Part shown: positions 1 to 9,766 of the stretch, in pieces
Numbering within the stretch: position 1 is the stretch's first letter
Layout of the letters: each line of letters opens with the position of its first letter
Source of the DNA: Sphingomonas sp. LT1P40
GTDB lineage: Bacteria; Pseudomonadota; Alphaproteobacteria; Sphingomonadales; Sphingomonadaceae
NCBI RefSeq assembly: GCF_036663835.1
Contig: NZ_JAXOJT010000001.1
Location: 1,984,001-2,048,000, forward strand
Length of the DNA: 64,000 nt
Direction: 5' to 3'
Program-made: the position numbers and the translations under genes
Notes under the pieces: model-generated
Databases searched by the model: none
The model's input: only the letters and a program-made list of their open reading frames with translations
Told to the model about the DNA's origin: nothing

Positions 1-31
1 GCCAGCGCCGATCGCGGTGGAGAAGAAATAA
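1..31 (+). CDS. sdhC: C-terminal end of a gene upstream of sdhD, probably sdhC (partial)
   Basis: Only the last nine codons and a TAA stop are inside the window; the first full codon starts at base 2. The TAA shares its last base with the ATG of sdhD, which is typical of a tightly coupled operon. The visible tail (PAPIAVEKK) is too short to identify alone. The assignment to the cytochrome b556 subunit of succinate dehydrogenase rests on its place directly before sdhD and sdhA. Confidence 0.5.
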   Translation, partial: PAPIAVEKK

Positions 32-426
32 TGGGCGACGGAACCAGCATCGGCCGCGTGCGCGGCCTGGGCGCGGCGCATGAGGGCACGCACCACTGGG
101 TGACTCAACGGCTGACGGCGGGGTCCAACTTGGCACTCATGCTTTGGCTGGTGGTCAGCCTCGTTCGCCTGCCGGACCTTGGCTATGAGACGGTTCAGGC
201 GTGGCTGTCGGCGCCGATCGCCGCCGTTCCGATGATCCTGCTGGTCATCAGCGTGTTCACCCATTTGCGCCTCGGCCTGCAAGTGGTGATCGAGGATTAT
301 CAGCATGACGAGACCCGCGTCGTGCTGATGACGCTGGTGAATTTCTTCGCCATCGCGGCAGCGGTCTTTGCCATCTTCTCGATCCTCAAGATCGCGTTCA
401 CCGTGACCACCGGAGCCGCCGCCTGA
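31..426 (+). CDS. sdhD: Succinate dehydrogenase hydrophobic membrane anchor subunit SdhD
   Basis: One of two membrane subunits that hold complex II in the inner membrane, bind haem b and form the quinone site. The 131-residue protein has the normal family length. Three membrane segments lie near residues 30-47, 62-82 and 97-122. His78, in the FTHLRLGLQ stretch just before VIEDY, fits the haem-ligating histidine region of SdhD. The ATG overlaps the preceding stop by one base, and its own TGA overlaps the sdhA ATG (TGATG), so the subunits are translationally coupled. Confidence 0.92.
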   Translation: MGDGTSIGRVRGLGAAHEGTHHWVTQRLTAGSNLALMLWLVVSLVRLPDLGYETVQAWLSAPIAAVPMILLVISVFTHLRLGLQVVIEDYQHDETRVVLMTLVNFFAIAAAVFAIFSILKIAFTVTTGAAA

Positions 427-2240
427 TGACCACAAGTTCTTCTGGCGCCTACAAGATCATCGACCACAGCTATGATGCCGTGGTCGTGGGCGCGGGCGGT
501 TCGGGCCTGCGTGCGACGATGGGTTGCGCCGAGGCCGGTCTGAAGACCGCGTGCATCACCAAAGTGTTCCCGACGCGCAGCCACACCGTGGCGGCACAGG
601 GCGGCATCGCCGCCTCGCTCGGCAACAATTCGCCGGATCACTGGACCTGGCACATGTTCGACACCGTCAAGGGATCGGACTGGCTCGGCGACCAAGACGC
701 GATCGAATATATGGTGCGCGAAGCGCCCGCCGCCGTGATCGAGCTCGAACATGCCGGCGTGCCGTTCAGCCGCAACGACAATGGCACGATCTATCAGCGC
801 CCGTTCGGCGGCCATATGCAGAATATGGGCGAAGGCCCCCCGGTCCAGCGCACCTGCGCCGCCGCCGACCGCACCGGCCACGCGATGCTCCACGCGCTCT
901 ATCAACAGAGCCTGAAGTATGACGCCGACTTCTATGTCGAGTATTTTGCGCTCGATCTCATCATGGAAAATGGTGCCTGCCGGGGCGTGATCGCGCTGTG
1001 CATGGAGGATGGCAGCATCCACCGTTTCCGCAGCCATTCGGTGGTGCTCGCCACCGGCGGCGGCGGTCGCGTGTACCAGTCGGCGACCAGCGCCCACACC
1101 TGCACCGGCGACGGTAACGGCATGGTGCTGCGCGCGGGACTGGCATTGCAGGACATGGAGTTCGTCCAGTTCCACCCCACCGGCATCTACGGCGCAGGCG
1201 TGCTGATTACCGAGGGTGCGCGCGGCGAAGGCGGCTATCTCACCAACTCCGAAGGTGAGCGCTTCATGGAGCGCTACGCCCCGTCGGCCAAGGATCTGGC
1301 GTCACGCGACGTCGTCGCCCGCTCGATGGCGGCGGAAATGCGCGAGGGGCGCGGCGTCGGCAAGGACGGCGATTACATCTATCTCCACCTCGACCATATC
1401 GACCCGAAGGTGCTGGCCGAGCGCCTGCCCGGCATCACCGAGACCGGCAAGATCTTCGCGGGCGTCGACCTGACGCGCCAGCCGCTGCCGGTCACGCCGA
1501 CCGTTCATTACAATATGGGCGGCATCCCGACCAATTATCATGGCGAAGTCGTGCAGTTGCGCGATGGCAACCCGGATTCGGTCGTCCCCGGCCTGTTCGC
1601 GGTCGGCGAAGCGGCATGCGTGTCGGTCCACGGTGCCAACCGGCTCGGCTCGAACAGCCTGATCGACCTGGTCGTATTCGGCCGTGCCACCGGCCTGCGC
1701 CTCAAAGAGACGCTCAAGCCCGGCACGCCGCACAATCCGCTGCCCAAGGGGTCGGAGGAATTCGCCCTGACCCGCCTCGACCATTTCCGCAACGCCAAGG
1801 GCGCAACGCCCACTGCGCAAATCCGTGCGGACATGCAAAAGACGATGCAGAAGCACTGCGCCGTGTTCCGCGACACCGCGCTGCTGGCCGAAGGCGCGAC
1901 GAAGATGGATGCGATCTATCAGAGTTTCCAGGATGTCCAGGTCACCGACCGCTCGCTGATCTGGAACACCGATCTGGTCGAAACGCTGGAACTCGACAAT
2001 CTGATCGGTCAGGCCGTCGTGACGATCAAGGGCGCCGAAAACCGCAAGGAATCACGCGGCGCACACATGCACGAGGATTTCCCGGACCGCGACGACGCCA
2101 ACTGGATGCAGCACACCACCGCGACGTTCGACGGCTGGGGCGGCAAGGGCGGCGGCGTATCGTTGGGCTTCCGCCCGGTGCATGATTACACGCTCACGGA
2201 CGACGTGGAGTATATCAAGCCGAAGAAGCGGGTTTATTGA
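426..2240 (+). CDS. sdhA: Succinate dehydrogenase flavoprotein subunit SdhA
   Basis: Catalytic subunit of complex II that oxidises succinate to fumarate through covalently bound FAD. At 604 residues it has the expected length. The N-terminal dinucleotide fold reads [12 protein letters not shown] (about residues 19-30). The motif [10 protein letters not shown] places His53 as the FAD-attachment histidine. The substrate-domain signatures [11 protein letters not shown] and [16 protein letters not shown] are present, and the C-terminal domain ends with the usual basic PKKRVY tail. It overlaps sdhD by four bases. Its iron-sulfur partner sdhB does not follow directly but lies about 3.9 kb downstream. 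Confidence 0.97.
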   Translation: MTTSSSGAYKIIDHSYDAVVVGAGGSGLRATMGCAEAGLKTACITKVFPTRSHTVAAQGGIAASLGNNSPDHWTWHMFDTVKGSDWLGDQDAIEYMVREAPAAVIELEHAGVPFSRNDNGTIYQRPFGGHMQNMGEGPPVQRTCAAADRTGHAMLHALYQQSLKYDADFYVEYFALDLIMENGACRGVIALCMEDGSIHRFRSHSVVLATGGGGRVYQSATSAHTCTGDGNGMVLRAGLALQDMEFVQFHPTGIYGAGVLITEGARGEGGYLTNSEGERFMERYAPSAKDLASRDVVARSMAAEMREGRGVGKDGDYIYLHLDHIDPKVLAERLPGITETGKIFAGVDLTRQPLPVTPTVHYNMGGIPTNYHGEVVQLRDGNPDSVVPGLFAVGEAACVSVHGANRLGSNSLIDLVVFGRATGLRLKETLKPGTPHNPLPKGSEEFALTRLDHFRNAKGATPTAQIRADMQKTMQKHCAVFRDTALLAEGATKMDAIYQSFQDVQVTDRSLIWNTDLVETLELDNLIGQAVVTIKGAENRKESRGAHMHEDFPDRDDANWMQHTTATFDGWGGKGGGVSLGFRPVHDYTLTDDVEYIKPKKRVY

Positions 2241-2243
2241 GGC

Positions 2244-2606
2244 ATGGCCCGACCAAGACGCGCTTGGTTGGTTTATGAGAGAGGTTGGCAGCACGAGTGG
2301 ACGGGGCGCGTTTATCCCTTGCTTGTGATTGACCCGCGACGGTCAGTTGAGCGGGTGCAAGCCTCCGTCCAAGACTTGTGGAACGCGACTGGTTTATCGA
2401 CCGCCGAGAAGGTAGTTTTCTCCACTCGCACACGATCAACGCCTTATCTCGCTACTGTCATCAACCAGCGAGGAATTGGTTCGGTAATCACTTGCGGGCA
2501 CGATCCCTATCTCGAAGCGAGGATTTGGATTTTAGAAGATATTGCCGACGACGGTACAATTGCTGTGAGGCCGCCAGCTACAGCGAATCCGTCAGCGACA
2601 TCCTAG
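2244..2606 (+). CDS. Orphan hypothetical protein, 120 aa, inserted after sdhA
   Basis: I do not recognise this protein. It starts three bases after the sdhA stop and reads in the same direction, so it could be cotranscribed with sdhCDA. It has no signal peptide, membrane segment or obvious motif. The middle contains several aromatic residues and a CGHDPYLEARIW stretch. Base composition is visibly less GC-rich than the flanking sdh genes, and many codons end in A or T, which fits recent acquisition. It marks the left edge of the block that separates sdhA from sdhB. Confidence 0.6.
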   Translation: MARPRRAWLVYERGWQHEWTGRVYPLLVIDPRRSVERVQASVQDLWNATGLSTAEKVVFSTRTRSTPYLATVINQRGIGSVITCGHDPYLEARIWILEDIADDGTIAVRPPATANPSATS

Positions 2607-2621
2607 CGAGGGCTTGAGACC

Positions 2622-2921
2622 TTAGGCCCAGTCTATCCCGCCCACGTCCATCCGCCTGTGAACGATACGTGAGATGACCACCGCTTCATCAATCACGCGG
2701 TAATAGATGCTATGCTCACCGGATCGCCACTTGCGCAAACCCGGCGACACATCGGACCGATCGCTTTCCGTTTCCGGCAGTTCCGCGATCCGGTCCAGCG
2801 CATCGGCGATCGCGCCGAGATATAGCTGCGACTGCGCCTGGCCCCAACGCGCGTCTGTGTAGTCGGCAATCGTACGCAAATCCTTATGCGCCTCCGGTCG
2901 AATATCGATCCGGCGTTTCAA
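2622..2921 (-). CDS. parE: ParE-type toxin of a type II toxin-antitoxin pair
   Basis: Family members act as small RelE/ParE-fold toxins, and ParE itself poisons DNA gyrase. The 99-residue product shows the family pattern: an early IRPEAHKDL helix, ADYTDARWG, then LRKWRSGEHSIYYRV and a terminal ISRIVHRRMD strand. I chose the TTG at 2921 because it overlaps the antitoxin stop (TTGA) and gives the usual family start a few residues before the IRPEA motif. A GTG at 2948 would add nine residues and overlap the antitoxin more deeply. It is encoded downstream of its antitoxin on the minus strand, tail-to-tail with the orphan gene. Confidence 0.85.
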   Translation of the reverse strand: MKRRIDIRPEAHKDLRTIADYTDARWGQAQSQLYLGAIADALDRIAELPETESDRSDVSPGLRKWRSGEHSIYYRVIDEAVVISRIVHRRMDVGGIDWA

Positions 2922-3160
2922 GCGCTCGGATACCGGTCTGCGATCCACGCCCGCATGTCGAACGGTGTCGCCGGGCCGCTTTCATCCCCCACGCGAATTG
3001 CCTCACGCAACGCGGCCAGTTTCTGCTCCTCGCTCTCCAGTAATCGCAGACCCGCGCGGATAACCTCACTCGCGGAGCCATAGCGTCCCGACTCGACCTG
3101 CTCGGCGGTGAACGCCGTAAAATGCTCGCCGAGTGCAACGGAGGTGTTCTTGCTAGCCAT
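2918..3160 (-). CDS. parD: ParD-type antitoxin (ribbon-helix-helix)
   Basis: Antitoxin partner of the adjacent ParE, expected to bind both the toxin and its own promoter. The 80-residue product has the CopG/ParD-like N-terminus (SVALGEHFTAFTAEQVESG) and the typical SASEVIRAGLRLLE helix. The acidic C-terminal half would wrap the toxin. I start at the ATG at 3160 rather than the one at 3175, because it gives the standard family N-terminus. A GTTACC/GGTAAC inverted repeat lies just upstream and could be its autoregulatory operator. Confidence 0.88.
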   Translation of the reverse strand: MASKNTSVALGEHFTAFTAEQVESGRYGSASEVIRAGLRLLESEEQKLAALREAIRVGDESGPATPFDMRAWIADRYPSA

Positions 3161-3167
3161 GCCTAAT

Positions 3168-3186
3168 GTTACCAAAATCTGGTAAC
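3168..3186. promoter_or_regulatory. Inverted repeat upstream of parD, candidate autoregulatory operator
   Basis: GTTACC at 3168-3173 and GGTAAC at 3181-3186 form a perfect 6-bp inverted repeat around a 7-base AT-rich spacer. It sits 8 bases upstream of the parD start. ParD-type antitoxins normally repress their own operon through such a site. The assignment is inferred from position and symmetry. Confidence 0.5.
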
Positions 3187-3260
3187 GGTCGCAAATCCCT
3201 TAATGCTTGACGTGCCTCCCCCCACCGCCCCACCTTCCGCACACATCACCGGGGGAATCA

Positions 3261-4250
3261 ATGCGCCGTTCGCTGCTTCCATTCGCCGCGATTCTCACGC
3301 TCCTCCCGGCGTCGGCGCAGCAACAGCCCTATACCCCGCCCAAACACACCGCCCCCGCCCCGCCCGGCATCGCGCGCTCCACACCGGAGGAGGTCGCGCA
3401 GCAGGCCGATGGCGGCACCCAGATCGAGCGGGACCGCCCGGTCCGCCACGCCCTCGCCGAACATCGCCGCCTGACCAGAGCGCTCGCCACCCTCGCCCCA
3501 CAGCGCAAGGGGATTGTCGATGCCTATGTCCTGTCGGTCGCGCTCGACAGCGACCCCGTATTCGGGCGGGAGGCGCGCGAGGCCGCCAAGGTTCTCGCCC
3601 GCCGCTACGACGCCGCCGGCCGCACGCTCACCCTCGGCGGCACCGACGGCTCCGCCCCCAGCCCGTTGCCGATGGGTTCGCCCGTCAATTTCGAGGCCGC
3701 ACTCGCCCGCATCGCCGAAGTCATGGACCCCAAGGAGGACGTGCTCGTCCTCTACACCACCAGCCACGGCGCGCCGTTCGGCATCGTCTATAATGACGGC
3801 AATGAAGGGTTCGGCGCGATTTCGCCCAATCGCCTTGCCCGCATCCTCGACGATCTCGGCATCCATCGCCGTCTGCTCATCGTCAGCGCGTGCTATTCGG
3901 GCGTGTTCGTCCCCGTCCTGTCCGGCCCGGAAACCGCGATCGTCAGCGCTGCGGGGTCCGACCGCTCGTCTTTCGGCTGCATGGCGGAGAATGACTGGAC
4001 CTTTTTCGGCGATGCGCTCATCAACCGCGCGCTGCGAAAGCCCCAGCCGCTCGAAAAAGCCACCAACGAAGCCGTCGCGCTGATCGACGGGTGGGAGAAA
4101 CAGGGCAATCTCACACCCTCGCTCCCCCAGCAAAGTTTCGGGGTATCCGTGGAAAACTGGCTCAAGCCACTGGAGGCGCGCATGCCCAAGGCTGCGACGC
4201 AGCCGGTCGGCAAACCCTCGATCGACAGCCTTGGCGCGTTGCAACGCTGA
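3261..4250 (+). CDS. Exported caspase-like / C13-type cysteine peptidase
   Basis: Predicted secreted cysteine peptidase of the C13 (legumain-like) fold. The 329-residue product starts at the ATG preceded by GGGGGAA and opens with a signal peptide (MRRSLLPFAAILTLLPASAQ). A proline-rich stretch follows. The catalytic dyad appears as His169 in LYTTSHGAPFG and Cys211 in LLIVSACYSGVF, each after a hydrophobic strand as in clan CD peptidases. It is followed 35 bases later by a ClpP-like gene in the same direction. The substrate cannot be read from sequence. It lies in the block between sdhA and sdhB. Confidence 0.82.
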   Translation: MRRSLLPFAAILTLLPASAQQQPYTPPKHTAPAPPGIARSTPEEVAQQADGGTQIERDRPVRHALAEHRRLTRALATLAPQRKGIVDAYVLSVALDSDPVFGREAREAAKVLARRYDAAGRTLTLGGTDGSAPSPLPMGSPVNFEAALARIAEVMDPKEDVLVLYTTSHGAPFGIVYNDGNEGFGAISPNRLARILDDLGIHRRLLIVSACYSGVFVPVLSGPETAIVSAAGSDRSSFGCMAENDWTFFGDALINRALRKPQPLEKATNEAVALIDGWEKQGNLTPSLPQQSFGVSVENWLKPLEARMPKAATQPVGKPSIDSLGALQR

Positions 4251-4285
4251 CGGAACCTCCGCGCCATCGGCGGGTTGCCGCGCAC

Positions 4286-4861
4286 ATGACCGAAACGACT
4301 CACAACAGCATCCGCTACCCGCTGCTCGCCCGCCCGCACGTCCATCTGTCGGGTACCGTCGATCACGCCATGTACGACAGCTTCCGCAAACAGCTCGCCG
4401 CCGCGCCGCACGACGGCAGTTTGGTCGTGGCAATCTGCACGCTGGGCGGCGATCCCGAAATCGCGCGACTGATGGGCGACGAAATCCGCCTGATCCGCGA
4501 GTTCGAGGGGCGCGAAATCCTGTTCCTGGGCAAGGTCGCGGTCTATTCCGCCGGGGCGACCTTCATGGCGCACTTCCCGATCGACAAACGCTTCCTGACC
4601 CGCGGCACCCGCATCATGATCCACGAGCGCAACCTCACCTCCGACATCCATCTTGCCGGCCCGCTCAAATCGCTGACCTCCAGCCTGAAGGCGAAGCTGC
4701 ACGAGATCGAGGAGTCGGTGCGGATCGAGGAAGAAGGCTTCCGCGACCTGATCGCCGGATCCAAAATCACCTTTGACGAGGTACAGCAGCGCGCCTCGTC
4801 CAACTGGTATATCGAGGCGGACGAGGCCCGCGAACTGGGCCTCGTCCTCGACGTTATCTAG
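4286..4861 (+). CDS. ClpP-like (S14-fold) protein with an altered catalytic triad
   Basis: The 191-residue protein resembles the ClpP/S14 serine protease fold. Ser88 in VYSAGATFM matches the nucleophile region, and His113 in RIMIHERN matches the MIHQP histidine. In true ClpP the third residue is the Asp of a TERD motif just before the final EAxxxGL helix. Here that position reads SSNWYIEADEARELGLV, so Asn173 replaces Asp. There is no signal peptide. Activity may be changed or lost, as in ClpR-type subunits. Start chosen at the ATG giving MTETTHNS; longer upstream frames overlap the C13 gene. It overlaps the SDR gene tail-to-tail by four bases. Confidence 0.75.
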   Translation: MTETTHNSIRYPLLARPHVHLSGTVDHAMYDSFRKQLAAAPHDGSLVVAICTLGGDPEIARLMGDEIRLIREFEGREILFLGKVAVYSAGATFMAHFPIDKRFLTRGTRIMIHERNLTSDIHLAGPLKSLTSSLKAKLHEIEESVRIEEEGFRDLIAGSKITFDEVQQRASSNWYIEADEARELGLVLDVI

Positions 4862-5601
4862 AGCGAAAGCCCGCCATCGATATCGATCCGCGCGCCCGTG
4901 ATGAACGATGCCTCATCACTGGCGAGGAATGCGACCAGCGCGGCGACCTCGTCACCCCGGCCATAACGGCCCAGCGCGATCTGCGACGTGAACAGCTTTG
5001 CCATATCGCCATCCGCCGGGTTCATGTCGGTGTCGATCGGCCCCGGCTGCACCGTGTTGACTAGGATGCCGCGCGGCGCCAGGTCGCGCGCCCATCCACC
5101 GACCAGTTGCGCCACCGCCGCCTTGGTCGCGTTATAAACCGCGAACCCTTGGGCCGGCGTAAAGTGTGAGGAGATACTGCCGATTACGATGATCCGCCCG
5201 CCATCGCTGATCCGCGGCACCGCCGCCAGCGTGCCGGCGAACACGCCATCGACATTGGTGCCGAACTGGTGCCGAAAATTCTCGATCGTGTCCTCGCCGA
5301 TCGGCTTCACGTCCGCGACCCCGGCATTGTGGACCAGAATATCCAACCCGCCCAGCGCGTCGATTGCCGCCGCGACCCCGGCCTGTTGCGCATCGACATC
5401 GGCGGCGTTCGCCTGAACCCGGTAACCGCGCCCACCCGCCGCCTCGATCGCCGCGACCGTCGCGTCCGCTGCCTCACGATTGGCAGCATAGGTAATTGCG
5501 ACGTCCGCACCCTCCGCCGCCAGCCGCTTTGCGATCGCAGCGCCAATGCCGCGCGAGCCGCCGGTCACCAGAGCGCGTTTGCCGTTTAATCCATAAGTCA
5601 T
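4858..5601 (-). CDS. Short-chain dehydrogenase/reductase (SDR) family oxidoreductase
   Basis: Classical 247-residue NAD(P)-dependent SDR. The cofactor motif TGGSRGIG lies at residues 13-20, followed by HNAG for the adenine site. The catalytic residues are Ser in GSISS and the YNATK pair (Tyr-x-x-x-Lys), and the protein ends with the usual DGG segment. The substrate cannot be told. It is divergent from an ArsR-type regulator 109 bp away, and a perfect inverted repeat in that gap suggests direct control by it. Confidence 0.93.
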   Translation of the reverse strand: MTYGLNGKRALVTGGSRGIGAAIAKRLAAEGADVAITYAANREAADATVAAIEAAGGRGYRVQANAADVDAQQAGVAAAIDALGGLDILVHNAGVADVKPIGEDTIENFRHQFGTNVDGVFAGTLAAVPRISDGGRIIVIGSISSHFTPAQGFAVYNATKAAVAQLVGGWARDLAPRGILVNTVQPGPIDTDMNPADGDMAKLFTSQIALGRYGRGDEVAALVAFLASDEASFITGARIDIDGGLSL

Positions 5602-5664
5602 GTCGAAATCCGTGAATTGCGCCGGATCCTGTCCGGCCCACCGTCAATTGGGGAGGCCACAAAT

Positions 5665-5687
5665 ATAGTTCAATAATCCCGAACTAT
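5665..5687. promoter_or_regulatory. Inverted repeat in the SDR/ArsR divergent promoter, candidate ArsR-family operator
   Basis: ATAGTTC (5665-5671) and GAACTAT (5681-5687) form a perfect 7-bp inverted repeat with a 9-base AT-rich spacer. It is centred in the 109-bp gap between the divergent SDR and ArsR-type genes and so could repress both. ArsR-family repressors bind imperfect 12-2-12-like symmetric sites in such positions. Assignment is by position and symmetry. Confidence 0.5.
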
Positions 5688-5710
5688 TAAACTTACGGCC
5701 GTGTTCCTAT

Positions 5711-6046
5711 ATGCCTTTCGTGGCACGCTTTTCTCATCCCCGGCTCGACGATGTCCCGCTGACCGCCGTGCTACATGCACTGGGCGACCCCGTGCGGCTG
5801 GGCATCGTCGCGCGGCTTGCAATGGGTGCGGCGATGAACTGCACCACCGCCTGTCCCGGCGAAGCAGTGCCCAAAAGCACCTTGTCCAACCATCTGCGCA
5901 TCCTGCGCGAGGCGGGCCTTATCGAAACGGTGCAGAGCGGCCGCGACGGGCTGAACAGCCTGCGCCGCGAAGCATTCGACGCGCGTTTTCCCGGCTTGCT
6001 CGACAGCGTGCTGGCCCAGCAATGCGGCGGCGCGCGCCCTGCCTGA
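5711..6046 (+). CDS. ArsR-family winged-helix transcriptional regulator
   Basis: The 111-residue protein carries the ArsR winged helix: [20 protein letters not shown], then [23 protein letters not shown], which is the recognition helix and wing. Two cysteines (CTTAC) sit before the recognition helix and another near the C-terminus, so a thiol or metal response is possible but not shown. It is divergent from the SDR gene and probably represses it and itself through the shared inverted repeat. Confidence 0.88.
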   Translation: MPFVARFSHPRLDDVPLTAVLHALGDPVRLGIVARLAMGAAMNCTTACPGEAVPKSTLSNHLRILREAGLIETVQSGRDGLNSLRREAFDARFPGLLDSVLAQQCGGARPA

Positions 6047-6141
6047 TTGCTGCTTCTGTTTGCAGCAGCCCCCGCCCTTATGTATCTGACCGGCAAACGG
6101 GAGCGGGTCGTCGCTCCGCTGGAACTGATACGGGGTTGAAG

Positions 6142-6924
6142 ATGGCCGATTTCGTCCTGCCGAAGAACAGCAAGATCAAGAAGGGCAAGACCCATCCGGC
6201 CCCGGCGGGTGCAAAGCGTGCGCGCACCTTCACCATCTATCGCTACGACCCCGATTCGGGCCAGAACCCGCGCTACGACAATTTCACGATCGATTTGGAC
6301 GATTGCGGGCCGATGGTCCTCGACGCCCTTATCAAGATCAAGTCGGAGATCGACCCCAGCCTGACCTTCCGCCGTTCGTGCCGTGAGGGGATTTGCGGGT
6401 CGTGCTCGATGAACATGGACGGCAAGAACGGCCTCGCCTGCACCACCGCGATCGAGGATATGAGGGGCGCGATCCGCATCACGCCATTGCCCGCGATGGA
6501 CGTTATCAAGGATCTGGTCCCCGATTTCACCCATTTCTACGCGCAATACTCCTCGATCCAGCCCTGGCTGAAAACCGTCAGCCCGCCGCCGTCGGGCAAG
6601 GAACGGCTGCAATCGCCCGAGGATCGCGCGAAGCTTGACGGGATGTACGAATGCATCCTGTGCGCGTGCTGCTCGACCAGCTGCCCCAGTTACTGGTGGA
6701 ACAGCGACCGTTTCCTTGGCCCCGCAATCCTGTTGCAGGCCTATCGCTGGCTGGCGGACAGCCGCGACGAGATGACCGGTGAGCGGCTCGACGAGCTGGA
6801 AGACCCGTTCCGGCTCTATCGCTGCCACACCATCATGAACTGTGCGAACGTTTGTCCGAAAGGGCTAAGCCCGGCCAAGGCGATCGCGGAGATCAAGAAG
6901 ATGGAAGCCGAACGGATTGTCTGA
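6142..6924 (+). CDS. sdhB: Succinate dehydrogenase iron-sulfur subunit SdhB
   Basis: Electron-transfer subunit of complex II with 2Fe-2S, 4Fe-4S and 3Fe-4S centres, linking SdhA to the membrane quinone site. At 260 residues it has the expected length. The 2Fe-2S ligands are Cys80, Cys85, Cys88 and Cys100 ([10 protein letters not shown] and LAC). The C-terminal clusters use [16 protein letters not shown] and [14 protein letters not shown]. Start chosen at the ATG giving [11 protein letters not shown], the usual alphaproteobacterial start; the open frame extends much further upstream over the ArsR gene. Its separation from sdhA implies its own promoter in the 95-bp gap after the regulator. Confidence 0.97.
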   Translation: MADFVLPKNSKIKKGKTHPAPAGAKRARTFTIYRYDPDSGQNPRYDNFTIDLDDCGPMVLDALIKIKSEIDPSLTFRRSCREGICGSCSMNMDGKNGLACTTAIEDMRGAIRITPLPAMDVIKDLVPDFTHFYAQYSSIQPWLKTVSPPPSGKERLQSPEDRAKLDGMYECILCACCSTSCPSYWWNSDRFLGPAILLQAYRWLADSRDEMTGERLDELEDPFRLYRCHTIMNCANVCPKGLSPAKAIAEIKKMEAERIV

Positions 6925-7375
6925 AACGACGACCGAAACGCATTTCAGCTATGGCGACGATCCGGATCTGTCCGGCTGGAAACGCTGGGCGCTGCGTGAC
7001 GATACGCGCTTCAATGCGTTTCTGGGGGCGATCCATACCCGGCTCGACGGCGACCGCGCGCTGGTCCGCATGGTGCCGGAGCGGCGGCATTCCAACCTTG
7101 CCGATTCGATGCATGGCGGTGCGTTGCTGGGCTTCATGGATGCCGCGTTGTTCGCCGCCGCGCGCACCTTTGGCGTGTTGACCGCAGGGGCGGCGGTCAC
7201 GCTCGACCTGTCGGCGCAGTTCATCGGCACCTCCACCATCGGTCAGCCGGTCATCGCCGAAGTCGAATTGCTGCGGGAGACGGGCCGCATGCTGTTCCTG
7301 CGTGGGCTGGTGAAGCAGGACGATAATGTGCTCGCCAGCTTCTCCGGCACGGTGCGCAAGAACACGACCAAATGA
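6917..7375 (+). CDS. PaaI-family hotdog-fold thioesterase
   Basis: Predicted acyl-CoA thioesterase of 152 residues. The hotdog signature [16 protein letters not shown] supplies the His-Gly-Gly and downstream Asp of the PaaI/DUF4442 active site. A long strand [14 protein letters not shown] follows, as in the family. Translation appears to start at a TTG overlapping the last eight bases of sdhB, so it is likely cotranscribed with sdhB. It overlaps zapE by four bases. The natural acyl-CoA substrate is unknown. Confidence 0.85.
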   Translation: MSETTTETHFSYGDDPDLSGWKRWALRDDTRFNAFLGAIHTRLDGDRALVRMVPERRHSNLADSMHGGALLGFMDAALFAAARTFGVLTAGAAVTLDLSAQFIGTSTIGQPVIAEVELLRETGRMLFLRGLVKQDDNVLASFSGTVRKNTTK

Positions 7376-8484
7376 CCCAGGTCCTCGCCCGCTACGACGC
7401 GCTGGTCGCCGGGGGCGAGCTGCGCCGTGACCCGGATCAGGCCGCCGCCGCGCACCGGCTCGACCAGCTTGCCCGCGAACTGGAACAGGGGCCACGCAAG
7501 GGCAGCGTGCTGTGGCGGCTGACCAACCGCACGCCCGCCGCCCCCACCGGCATCTATCTGTGGGGCGGGGTCGGGCGCGGCAAATCGATGCTGATGGATT
7601 TGTTCTTCGGCGCGGTGAAGATCGACCGCAAACGCCGCGTCCATTTCCACGAATTCATGATCGAAGTTCACGCGGCGCTGGCGGTGGAGCGCAAGAAGGA
7701 AGCGGGCGACCCGATCCCACCGGTCGCCAAAGCGCTTAGCGAAAATCTGCGCCTGCTTGCGTTCGACGAGATGGTCATCAACAACGCCGCCGACGCGATG
7801 ATCCTCTCGCGCCTGTTCACCGCAATGATGGAACATGGTCTGACGGTCGTCGCTACGTCGAACCGTCCGCCGGACGATCTCTACAAGGACGGGCTGCAAC
7901 GCGACAGTTTCCTGCCGTTCATTGCGCTGTTGAAGGACAAGCTCGACATCCTGCCCTTGAACGGCCCGGTCGACTACCGCCGCGACCGGCTCGGCGACAT
8001 GACCACCTGGCTGGTCCCCAACAGCCCCGCCAACACCGCCGCGCTCTCCGCCGCCTTCTTCCGCCTCACCGATTATCCACCCGAAGACCGCGAGCATGTG
8101 CCCGAGGAGGATTTGCCGGTACAGGGCCGCACGCTCCACGTTCCCAAGTCGCTGAAGGGTGTCGCTGTCTTCTCGTTCAAGCGACTGTGCGGCGAGGCGC
8201 GCGGCGCGGCGGATTACCTCGCCATCGCGCGGCGCTATCACACCGTCATCATCGTCGGCATCCCCCGCCTCGGCCCCGAAAACCGCAACGAAGCCGCGCG
8301 CTTCGTCACCCTGATCGACGCGCTCTACGAGCATAAGGTCAAGCTGCTGGCGATGGCCGATGCCGCACCGATCGACCTCTATGCAGCGGGCGACGGCAAG
8401 TTCGAATTCGAGCGCACGGTTTCACGGCTGATGGAAATGCAGTCGGAGGACTATCTGGCGCTGGGGCATGGCCACGAGGCTTGA
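7372..8484 (+). CDS. zapE: Cell division ATPase ZapE (AFG1-like)
   Basis: A 370-residue P-loop ATPase of the AFG1/ZapE family. The Walker A motif is GGVGRGKSM at residues 65-73, and LLAFDEMVINN supplies Walker B with ADAMILSRLF following. The sensor region VATSNRPPDDLYKDGLQR is characteristic of the family. In E. coli ZapE associates with the Z-ring under stress, and mitochondrial AFG1 acts in protein quality control. It overlaps the thioesterase by four bases (ATGA) and ends the sdhB transcription unit before a REP-like palindrome. Confidence 0.92.
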   Translation: MTQVLARYDALVAGGELRRDPDQAAAAHRLDQLARELEQGPRKGSVLWRLTNRTPAAPTGIYLWGGVGRGKSMLMDLFFGAVKIDRKRRVHFHEFMIEVHAALAVERKKEAGDPIPPVAKALSENLRLLAFDEMVINNAADAMILSRLFTAMMEHGLTVVATSNRPPDDLYKDGLQRDSFLPFIALLKDKLDILPLNGPVDYRRDRLGDMTTWLVPNSPANTAALSAAFFRLTDYPPEDREHVPEEDLPVQGRTLHVPKSLKGVAVFSFKRLCGEARGAADYLAIARRYHTVIIVGIPRLGPENRNEAARFVTLIDALYEHKVKLLAMADAAPIDLYAAGDGKFEFERTVSRLMEMQSEDYLALGHGHEA

Positions 8485-8508
8485 ACGACCAAGTCGCTTC
8501 ACACCCCA

Positions 8509-8590
8509 TCGTCATCCCGGCCTTGAGCCGGGATCCCGCTTCTTCGACGGCACCCATAAGCGGGACCCCGGCTCAAGGCCGGGGCGACGA
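8509..8590. repeat. Palindromic repeat, family A (REP-like doublet)
   Basis: Two 33-base arms (8509-8541 and 8558-8590) are inverted copies with three mismatches around a 16-base loop. Each arm is itself a hairpin (CCCGGC CTTGA GCCGGG). A near copy lies at 61953-62033 and a single unit at 29396-29424. It follows zapE and may end that transcript. The 280-bp gap to mdh also holds a TTGACA at 8646 and a small GC hairpin at 8696-8719, neither clear enough to call. Confidence 0.85.
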
Positions 8591-8692
8591 GAGATAAGCC
8601 AATCACCCTCATTATTGCAACTAATTCGCAACCGCAAAGATTTCCTTGACAGCGCCAATTCGACGGTTGCCGCGCCTTGCCAAACGGCCTAA

Positions 8693-9727
<1,035 letters not shown>

Positions 9728-9766
9728 TCCCGCTCCGGTGGCGACACCGGGCATCGTGGAGACGAC

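Noticed and set aside
6048..6067. TGCTGC/GCAGCA hairpin after the ArsR gene as a terminator
   Set aside because: Short stem, long loop and no T-run; not enough to call.
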